Source: Bacillota bacterium (GTDB taxonomy: Bacteria; Bacillota_I; Bacilli_A; RFN20; CAG-826). Taken from it: DNA of 19,360 nucleotides. How positions within the stretch are numbered: the stretch's first letter is position 1; the number at the start of each line of letters is the position of its first letter. Position numbers and translations under genes: made by a program. The DNA lies in the NCBI GenBank assembly GCA_023422095.1, contig JAEZSD010000002.1, positions 1 to 19,360 of the forward strand. Direction: 5' to 3'. The notes beneath the pieces are model-generated. The model had not been told where the DNA came from and searched no databases. It saw only the letters and a program-made list of their open reading frames with translations. Below are positions 14,001-19,360 of the stretch, piece by piece.

Positions 14001-14510
14001 ATGGAATACTTAGATCTAGGAATTATCATTGGAAGCTTCACGCTGGATGGAACATTAAAGTTAAAATCTTTAACCGACCAACCCAAAAAACGTTACAAAA
14101 AAGGTAATAAAGTTTTTTTGTTTAATCCAAAAAATAATGACATTACTAATTTGACTGTTGATTCATACAAAACAAACGGGCAATTTGATTTAGTGAAAGT
14201 CTTTGGGATTGACACTAAAGAAAAGGCTGATGAGTTAAGAGGATGTCTTTTAAAAGTTGAAAAAGATTCCAAAGATCTTGAAGAAGGCCACTATTTCTTT
14301 AGCGATTTAGTAGGTTGCCAAATTATTGATGAGAATGAGAATGTTTTGGGAGTTGTTGCTCAAGTTGAAGAATTCCCCTCGGCAATCACTTTACGGGTTA
14401 GACGAAACGGCGAAAAAGATTTCTTTGTTCCATTTCTTAATGAGTTTATAAACAAAGTAGATATTTTAAAAAAGAAGATTTATATCCGGGTCATGGAGGG
14501 AATGTTATGA
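14001..14510 (+). CDS. rimM: Ribosome maturation factor RimM
   Basis: Helps assemble the 30S head, binding uS19. The 169 residues match the family: N-terminal beta-barrel domain, and a C-terminal PRC-barrel beginning near GHYFFSDLVGCQIIDE (95-110) and ending VPFLNEFINKVDILKKKIYIRVMEG (143-167). The N-terminal motif usually containing HG (as in THGIRGEVKV) reads GSFTLDGTLKLKS here, so the His is lost. No SD precedes the ATG, and a strong terminator lies 9 bases upstream, so its expression needs read-through coupled to khpA translation or an unusual start. The stop overlaps the trmD ATG as ATGA. Confidence 0.93.
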   Translation: MEYLDLGIIIGSFTLDGTLKLKSLTDQPKKRYKKGNKVFLFNPKNNDITNLTVDSYKTNGQFDLVKVFGIDTKEKADELRGCLLKVEKDSKDLEEGHYFFSDLVGCQIIDENENVLGVVAQVEEFPSAITLRVRRNGEKDFFVPFLNEFINKVDILKKKIYIRVMEGML

Positions 14511-15271
14511 GAATCACAATTTTGACTTTATTTCCCCAAATGTTTGATGGTTTTTTAACTAATTCAATCATCAAAAGGGCGATAGCTAAAGAAGCTGTCG
14601 AACTCAAAATTATCGATATTCGTACCTTCACAAACGATAAATATGGTCGCGTTGATAGCGCGCCGGTCGGAGGTGGAGCTGGACTGATTATGAAATGTCA
14701 GCCCATTATTGATTGCCTAAAAAGTATTTTGAAACCAAATAGTCATGTTGTTTTACTTTCCCCAAGAGGAAAAGCGTTAAACCAATCAAAAGTTCGTTAT
14801 TTTTCGGAAAATAAAGAAGATTTAATTATTATATGTGGCCATTATGAAGGGATTGATGAAAGAGTTAATCAGTATGTCGATGAATTAATTTCTATCGGAG
14901 ATTTTATTCTTACTGGTGGTGAAATTGGGGCAATGGTTTTAAGCGATGCCATCATTAGATTGCTCGATGGCGTTATCGCCAGTGAATCGATTGTCGAAGA
15001 GTCTTTTGAGAATGACCTATTGGAGTACCCACAATATACAGAACCATTTGATTTCGAGGGGATCAAAATACCTGATATCTTGTATTCTGGAAATCACCAA
15101 GCAATTAGCAAGTGGCGAAGAAAACAAAGTTTAATACTAACTAAAAAATATCGTCCTGATTTATTCAAAAATGTTTCTCTTTCAAAAATTGATATTCAAC
15201 TTCTCGACGAACAAGAAACTCCAAAATGGGAGCTTGACGCTATCGAAAAGGGCCATAAGTTTATTAAATAG
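14507..15271 (+). CDS. trmD: tRNA (guanine37-N1)-methyltransferase TrmD
   Basis: Methylates G37 next to the anticodon with S-adenosylmethionine, preventing +1 frameshifts; a SPOUT-fold trefoil-knot dimer. The 254 residues match the family. Motifs: TLFPQMFDGFL (7-17), DIRTFTNDKYGRVD (37-50), GGGAGLIMK (55-63), LLSPRGKALNQ (83-93), CGHYEGIDERV (110-120), IGDFILTGGEIGAMV (130-144), LLEYPQYT (171-178) and LYSGNHQAISKWRR (192-205). Two usually conserved residues differ: E165 in EESF where DSF is usual, and E179 in YTEP where YTRP is usual. SD GGAGGG lies in the rimM tail. It is convergent with ffh, 21 bases apart. Confidence 0.96.
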   Translation: MRITILTLFPQMFDGFLTNSIIKRAIAKEAVELKIIDIRTFTNDKYGRVDSAPVGGGAGLIMKCQPIIDCLKSILKPNSHVVLLSPRGKALNQSKVRYFSENKEDLIIICGHYEGIDERVNQYVDELISIGDFILTGGEIGAMVLSDAIIRLLDGVIASESIVEESFENDLLEYPQYTEPFDFEGIKIPDILYSGNHQAISKWRRKQSLILTKKYRPDLFKNVSLSKIDIQLLDEQETPKWELDAIEKGHKFIK

Positions 15272-15292
15272 AATAGGTTAATCTATCCACGA

Positions 15293-16645
15293 TTACATTG
15301 GAAAGCCCATGCCGCCTAAACCACCGGGTGGCATTTTTCCACTCTTACGGTAGGATTCCATTTTTTTCATCGTTTCTTTCATCGTTTCAAACTTCTTGAG
15401 CATACGATTTAGATCAGCCACTGATTTGCCACAGCCAGTGGAGATGCGAATTTTTCTCGAATATTTTAGGATTGATGGATTCTGTCTTTCTTCTATAGTC
15501 ATGGAATTAATAATGACTTCAAAATTTTTCATTTCCTTTTCTCCCTGAGCTTGTTGTTCGGGAGTTATTTTTGGCAAACCAGGAATCAATTTTAAAAGAC
15601 CACCTAGTGAGCCGAGTTTTTGGACTTGTTTGAGCTGAGCGAGCATATCATCTAAACCAAATGTTCCCGCCATCATTTTATTAGCGGCTCGACGAGCTTC
15701 TTTTTCATCAATTTCTTCAGAGGCTTTTTCCACCAAAGTCATGACATCGCCCATTCCAAGAATGCGATCGGCCATACGATCGGGATGAAAAACATCGAGG
15801 TCAGTCAGTTTTTCTCCCACGCCACTAAATTTAATAGGAACTCCTGTCATATGTTTAATGGAAAGAGCGGCACCACCACGAGCATCACCATCAAGTTTGC
15901 TCATTACAACACCAGTTAATCCAAGTTTTTGGTTGAAAGAATCGGCCACATTGACAGCATCTTGACCAGCCATCGCGTCAACTAATAGAAGTATTTCATC
16001 AGGAATAATTTCCCGTTTGATATCAGAAAGTTCATTCATCAATTGTTCATCAATTTGCAAGCGTCCAGCGGTGTCAATAATCAGGACGTCATAATGTTCA
16101 TCGAAAGCCTTTTGCTTTGCTTCAATGGCAATTTTGACGGGAGAAATGCTGGTTCCCTTTGATAAAATATCAACTCCAACCTTTTTGGCAAGTTGCTCTA
16201 ATTGATCAATGGCAGCAGGTCGATAGATATCTCCAGCAGCTAGGAGAACCTTTCTTTTTAATTTGTTCTTTAACAGATATGCTAATTTGCCTGCTGTCGT
16301 TGTTTTACCAGAACCTTGTAAGCCCACCATCATAATGACTGTGGGACGGTTTTTTTGATAGTTTATCTCGCTATTCTCACTGCCTAACAACTCAATGAGT
16401 TCATCATGAACAATTTTGACGAGCATCTGACCAGGATTTAGTTTTAAAAGAACATCTTGGCCAATTGCTTTTTCTTTAATTTTGGATGTAAATTCTTTGA
16501 CGACTTTGTAATTTACATCGGCTTCTAAAAGAGCAATGCGGATTTGCTTAAGCATATCCTCCATGTTGCTTTCAGTTAAGCGAGCTTGACCACGTATTTT
16601 CTTGAATATGCCAGTTAATTTATCAGTTAAGGATTCAAAAGCCAT
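15293..16645 (-). CDS. ffh: Signal recognition particle GTPase Ffh (SRP54)
   Basis: Binds signal sequences and 4.5S/6S SRP RNA and, with FtsY, targets nascent membrane and secreted proteins. The 450 residues have the N domain (1-90), the G domain with GLQGSGKTTT (108-117), DTAGR (191-195) and SKLDGDARGG (249-258), and the methionine-rich M domain (about 300-435). The RNA-binding loop of the M domain reads ISTGCGKSVADLNRML, and the tail is Gly/Met/Pro-rich. The ATG overlaps the ylxM TAA as TAATG. In most relatives rpsP follows ffh on the same strand; here ffh ends convergent with trmD, with only a weak inverted repeat and no T-tract terminator between. Confidence 0.97.
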   Translation of the reverse strand: MAFESLTDKLTGIFKKIRGQARLTESNMEDMLKQIRIALLEADVNYKVVKEFTSKIKEKAIGQDVLLKLNPGQMLVKIVHDELIELLGSENSEINYQKNRPTVIMMVGLQGSGKTTTAGKLAYLLKNKLKRKVLLAAGDIYRPAAIDQLEQLAKKVGVDILSKGTSISPVKIAIEAKQKAFDEHYDVLIIDTAGRLQIDEQLMNELSDIKREIIPDEILLLVDAMAGQDAVNVADSFNQKLGLTGVVMSKLDGDARGGAALSIKHMTGVPIKFSGVGEKLTDLDVFHPDRMADRILGMGDVMTLVEKASEEIDEKEARRAANKMMAGTFGLDDMLAQLKQVQKLGSLGGLLKLIPGLPKITPEQQAQGEKEMKNFEVIINSMTIEERQNPSILKYSRKIRISTGCGKSVADLNRMLKKFETMKETMKKMESYRKSGKMPPGGLGGMGFPM

Positions 16646-16971
16646 TATTTAATTATCCTTTCTATATTCTCCACTAACGAAGTAATTTCGCTATTGGGTT
16701 TTTGTTGTTTTATTAGTTTGATATTTTCTAATATGTCTTGTTTTTTCTTTAGAAGATGTAAATTTTCTTCTAAAGTTTCTAATTTGCTTAGACCCTTTTT
16801 AATCGCGTCTTCAATTGCCGCTCGGGAGACCTTGCGATTGATAGCGATTTCTCCTAAGGATAAATCATAAGCAAAATAATAGATTAATATCTCTTTTTGG
16901 GTGGGAGTTAAAAAATCCTGGTAAAGGTTTAATAAATCGTTATAGCGAACTGTTTTAATAAGATCATCCAT
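16645..16971 (-). CDS. ylxM: YlxM family SRP-associated DNA-binding-like protein (UPF0122)
   Basis: A small helix-turn-helix protein encoded between ftsY and ffh in Bacillota and Mollicutes; Streptococcus YlxM modulates SRP pathway GTPase function. The ATG at 16971 gives 108 residues, near the usual length. The sigma-factor-4-like HTH is visible: LYQDFLTPTQKEILIYYFAYDLSLGEIA (about 16-43), then RKVSRAAIEDAIKKG (46-60), followed by a charged helix. AGGTG overlaps the ftsY end as SD; a GTG at 16980 is in frame but too close to that SD. It starts one base after the ftsY stop and overlaps ffh by one base. Confidence 0.93.
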   Translation of the reverse strand: MDDLIKTVRYNDLLNLYQDFLTPTQKEILIYYFAYDLSLGEIAINRKVSRAAIEDAIKKGLSKLETLEENLHLLKKKQDILENIKLIKQQKPNSEITSLVENIERIIK

Positions 16972-16972
16972 T

Positions 16973-17941
16973 TTATTCACCTACGCATAATCCATAGAGA
17001 TATTTATCGAGATCAAACTCTGCGAGATCATCCATTTTCTCGCCCAATCCAATAAATCGCACCGGAACCTTAAATTCATCGCGAATTGCTAATATAATTC
17101 CGCCTTTGCTGGTTCCATCCATTTTTGTGACGATGACACCCGTTAAATTGGTGACTTCAGCAAATGCTTTGGCTTGTACGACACCGTTTTGTCCCGTTGT
17201 CGCATCAATAATTAAAAATGTCTCTTGAGGGGCTCCGTCTATCTCTTTATTTATTACTCTTTTTATCTTGCTCAGTTCCATCATTAAATTGGCTTTGGTT
17301 TGCAATCTTCCCGCAGTATCAACAATGACAAAATCAGCATGTATTTCTTTGGCTTTTTGCATTCCATCATATGCCACAGAAGCAGGGTCTGCTTCAGAAG
17401 AACCTGTTACAATCTCACAACCTAAGCGTTTCGCCCACACACTCAATTGCTCAACAGCTCCCGCGCGAAAGGTATCCGCGGCCACTAATAAGACTTTTTT
17501 GCCTTGGTTAATATAGCGATGGGCCAATTTTGCGATACTTGTGGTTTTGCCCACTCCATTAACCCCTACCACTAAAGCAACAGTCGGTTGGCCATCTTCA
17601 AAAACAATTTCGTTTTTAATATCACCTTTTTCCGCATAGCCGACAAACATCCGATCAACCAGTAATTCATTGATTGTTTTAGGGTCGGTAATCTTTTCTT
17701 GACGACTTTTCTCTAAAACTTCATCAATGATTTTAATGACGAGATTAACGCCGACATCTGATTCAATAAGAATTTGTTCTAATTCTTCAAAATAATCTTG
17801 ATTAACAGTTTTATAGCGATGGGATAGTAAATCTAATCGATTAGAAAAATTATGGCGAGATTTCGCCATAGCTTGCGAATACTTATCGACATTTTTGTCT
17901 TTCTTGGCAAATTTTTCTTTTAAGAAAGAAATCAATCCCAT
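16973..17941 (-). CDS. ftsY: Signal recognition particle receptor FtsY
   Basis: Membrane-associated GTPase receptor for SRP. The 322 residues have no long acidic A domain; the start MGLISFLKEKF looks like the amphipathic membrane-binding helix. An N domain follows (about 20-105). The G domain has GVNGVGKT (126-133), DTFRAGA (156-162), DTAGR (208-212), TKMDGTSKGG (272-281) and GLGEKMDDLAEFD (298-310), the last typical of FtsY rather than Ffh. The ATG overlaps the rnc TAA as TAATG. smc, which lies between rnc and ftsY in B. subtilis, is missing. Confidence 0.97.
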   Translation of the reverse strand: MGLISFLKEKFAKKDKNVDKYSQAMAKSRHNFSNRLDLLSHRYKTVNQDYFEELEQILIESDVGVNLVIKIIDEVLEKSRQEKITDPKTINELLVDRMFVGYAEKGDIKNEIVFEDGQPTVALVVGVNGVGKTTSIAKLAHRYINQGKKVLLVAADTFRAGAVEQLSVWAKRLGCEIVTGSSEADPASVAYDGMQKAKEIHADFVIVDTAGRLQTKANLMMELSKIKRVINKEIDGAPQETFLIIDATTGQNGVVQAKAFAEVTNLTGVIVTKMDGTSKGGIILAIRDEFKVPVRFIGLGEKMDDLAEFDLDKYLYGLCVGE

Positions 17942-18624
17942 TAAACACTTCTCTTTTCTAGGGCGTTGCGGGCAGCATCTTCTTCAGCAGCTTTTTTACT
18001 TTTGCCCGTACCAGTCGCTAATACAATCTCATTGAATAAGACATTGACCACAAAAGTGCGATCATGAGCTGGTCCTTTTTGACTGATGAGTTCATAATGA
18101 ACGCTGTCGCGATGCTCGGCTTGCATTTGTTCTTGTAACATCGTTTTGGCATCAGTCAAATCGATGTTAGTCAATTTTTTCAAATCAGCACTCAAGGTTT
18201 TGAGAACAAAACTATAAGCTGTTTTCATTCCACAATCTAAATAGATAGCGCCAACCAGGGCTTCAAAAACGTTTTCTAAAATCTTATTGCTCTTATTTAC
18301 TTGGTCACTGGGAATAGAATGTCCCGCCCTAATATAATCGGACAAATTTAGTTTGCGCGCATAATCGGCTAAGGTTTGACTCTTAACCAAATAACTACGC
18401 AATTTGCTCATCTTACCTTCATCCATATGTGGATTTCTTTTAAAAATTAAATCAGCCGTCACAAAGTCGAGAACGGCATCACCCATATATTCCAATCTTT
18501 CGTAGTCGCAATGGACTGTGTTGGCGTCCGCGTTGTACGAAGGATGAGTGAGAGCTAATTCGTACACATTGATTTCATGTGGCTTGATATTAAGTTTAGT
18601 TAATAGTTCTTTAATTTCCGGCAT
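17941..18624 (-). CDS. rnc: Ribonuclease III
   Basis: Double-strand-specific endonuclease that processes rRNA precursors and regulates mRNAs. The 227 residues have an RNase III domain (about 1-150) and a dsRNA-binding domain (about 158-224). The signature YERLEYMGDAVLD (41-53) gives E42, E45 and D49; E69 lies in MDEGKMS; the second metal cluster reads ENVFEALVGAIYLD (117-130), with E121 present but N118 where Asp is usual. The dsRBD has GPAHDRTFVV (184-193) and GKSKKAAEEDAARNAL (207-222). SD AAGGAGG (18640-18634) lies 9 bases before the ATG, inside the plsX tail, which overlaps by 14 bases. Confidence 0.96.
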   Translation of the reverse strand: MPEIKELLTKLNIKPHEINVYELALTHPSYNADANTVHCDYERLEYMGDAVLDFVTADLIFKRNPHMDEGKMSKLRSYLVKSQTLADYARKLNLSDYIRAGHSIPSDQVNKSNKILENVFEALVGAIYLDCGMKTAYSFVLKTLSADLKKLTNIDLTDAKTMLQEQMQAEHRDSVHYELISQKGPAHDRTFVVNVLFNEIVLATGTGKSKKAAEEDAARNALEKRSV

Positions 18625-19360
18625 TTTCCATACCCTCCTTAATTTTATTCACGACTTGATGTTCCGCTAACTTTTTAGCGACATCTAATGCACATTTAAA
18701 GGCATAGGCATCAGAACTACCATGAGCTTTGACCACCACGCCATTAACACCAAGGAGCATAGCTCCACCAGTGCTTTTATAATCCATAGTTTGAGAAATT
18801 TCATTAATTCCCTTGCGAACATGTAAGTAACCAAGCTTAGTCCATAAGTTCTTTTTGAAAGCTTTTTTCATTAGATTAGACATAATTTTTGCTACACCTT
18901 CGGTGCCTTTAAGGAAAATGTTACCTGTAAAACCATCGGTAACGATAACATCTGCTCTACCATCGAGGGCAACGCGGGCTTCAATGTTACCTTGATAACC
19001 AGGGAAATCAACTAAAAGTTTTTGAGCTTGTTTGATTTCAGGTGAACCTTTGCCTTCTTCTGTGCCATTGCTAAGCAAGAAGACGGACGGGTTTTCGATT
19101 GCATAAACTGATTGAGAGTATAATCTACCCATCACGGCGAATTCATATAATTCTTCGGGTGAGTTTTCATTATTCGCACCGACATCAAGAATTACGACTT
19201 TTTTACCTTTGATATAAGAAGGAAAAGGCGCTACCAAAGCCGCTCTTTTCACTCCAGGAATAAGTTTTAATATAATGGTCGAGGCACTTAAAAACCCACC
19301 AGTTGAGCCACAAGAAATAATACCATCCAATTGTTCTTCTTTTAGTAATTTAATAGCGAC
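18611..19360 (-). CDS. plsX: Phosphate acyltransferase PlsX (5' end outside the window)
   Basis: Makes acyl-phosphate from acyl-ACP for PlsY, starting glycerophospholipid synthesis at the membrane. The visible 249 codons are open through the window edge (first codon GTC at 19360-19358); about 80-90 N-terminal residues are missing, judged from the usual 330-340. Recognisable motifs: SCGSTGGFLSAS (family SAGNTGA), VVILDVGANNENSPEELYEFAVMG, a PSVFLLSNGTEEGKG stretch, FPGYQGNIE, DVIVTDGFTGNIFLKGTEG, and STGGAMLLGVNGVVVKAHGSS. It overlaps rnc by 14 bases. acpP and fab genes usually between plsX and rnc are absent. Confidence 0.95.
   Translation of the reverse strand, partial: VAIKLLKEEQLDGIISCGSTGGFLSASTIILKLIPGVKRAALVAPFPSYIKGKKVVILDVGANNENSPEELYEFAVMGRLYSQSVYAIENPSVFLLSNGTEEGKGSPEIKQAQKLLVDFPGYQGNIEARVALDGRADVIVTDGFTGNIFLKGTEGVAKIMSNLMKKAFKKNLWTKLGYLHVRKGINEISQTMDYKSTGGAMLLGVNGVVVKAHGSSDAYAFKCALDVAKKLAEHQVVNKIKEGMENAGN

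Noticed and set aside
1..19360. Search for CRISPR arrays, tRNA/rRNA genes, transposases, phage or defence genes
   Set aside because: None is visible; the intergenic space is short and explained by promoters, leaders and terminators.

Overview
The window is a dense housekeeping segment of a low-GC, Gram-positive-type chromosome (Bacillota or a standard-code Mycoplasmatota-like relative). Evidence: Shine-Dalgarno (SD) sequences of the GGAGG type, sigma-A-like promoters (TTGACA-N17-TAAGAT at two genes), U-tract intrinsic terminators, and a gene order known from Bacilli and Clostridia. TGA is used as a stop (cdsA, rbgA, rimM) and Trp codons are TGG, so the Mycoplasma/Spiroplasma code 4 is excluded. 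I cannot place the genus from this window.

Layout, read along the minus strand from right to left: plsX (5' end outside the window)-rnc-ftsY-ylxM-ffh form a tightly overlapping unit (phospholipid precursor synthesis, RNase III, SRP pathway). Next comes a four-gene block on the PLUS strand, rpsP-khpA-rimM-trmD (13433-15271), flanked by minus-strand genes on both sides. Then rplS with a putative L19 leader; lepB-rbgA-rnhB-dprA; topA; xerC; rpsB-tsf-pyrH-frr; and uppS-cdsA-dxr followed by the first 20 codons of a probable rseP. In B. subtilis and many relatives the order is plsX..rnc..ftsY-ylxM-ffh-rpsP-khpA-rimM-trmD-rplS.., all co-oriented, so the plus-strand block looks like a precise inversion in place. 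Genes often found here in Bacilli are absent: acpP and smc around rnc, sucCD, trmFO, and hslVU-codY.

The genes serve ribosome parts and maturation (S2, L19, S16, RimM, RbgA), translation factors (EF-Ts, RRF), tRNA and RNA processing (TrmD, RNase III, RNase HII), protein targeting and export (Ffh, FtsY, LepB, RseP), DNA topology, recombination and uptake (TopA, XerC, DprA), and lipid, isoprenoid and UMP metabolism (PlsX, CdsA, Dxr, UppS, PyrH).

I see no mobile element, CRISPR array, tRNA/rRNA gene, phage or defence system, and no candidate for a wholly new system. The interest lies in gene-end and gene-start architecture: intrinsic terminators built over stop codons (khpA, topA, frr), terminator or hairpin structures fused to SD sites (tsf/pyrH, rnhB/dprA), first genes after terminators with a -10 box almost on the start codon and no SD (lepB, xerC, uppS), a structured rpsB leader with mutually exclusive hairpins, and the inverted rpsP-trmD block. 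A few enzymes carry substitutions at positions usually conserved (TrmD, RNase III, RimM, LepB).
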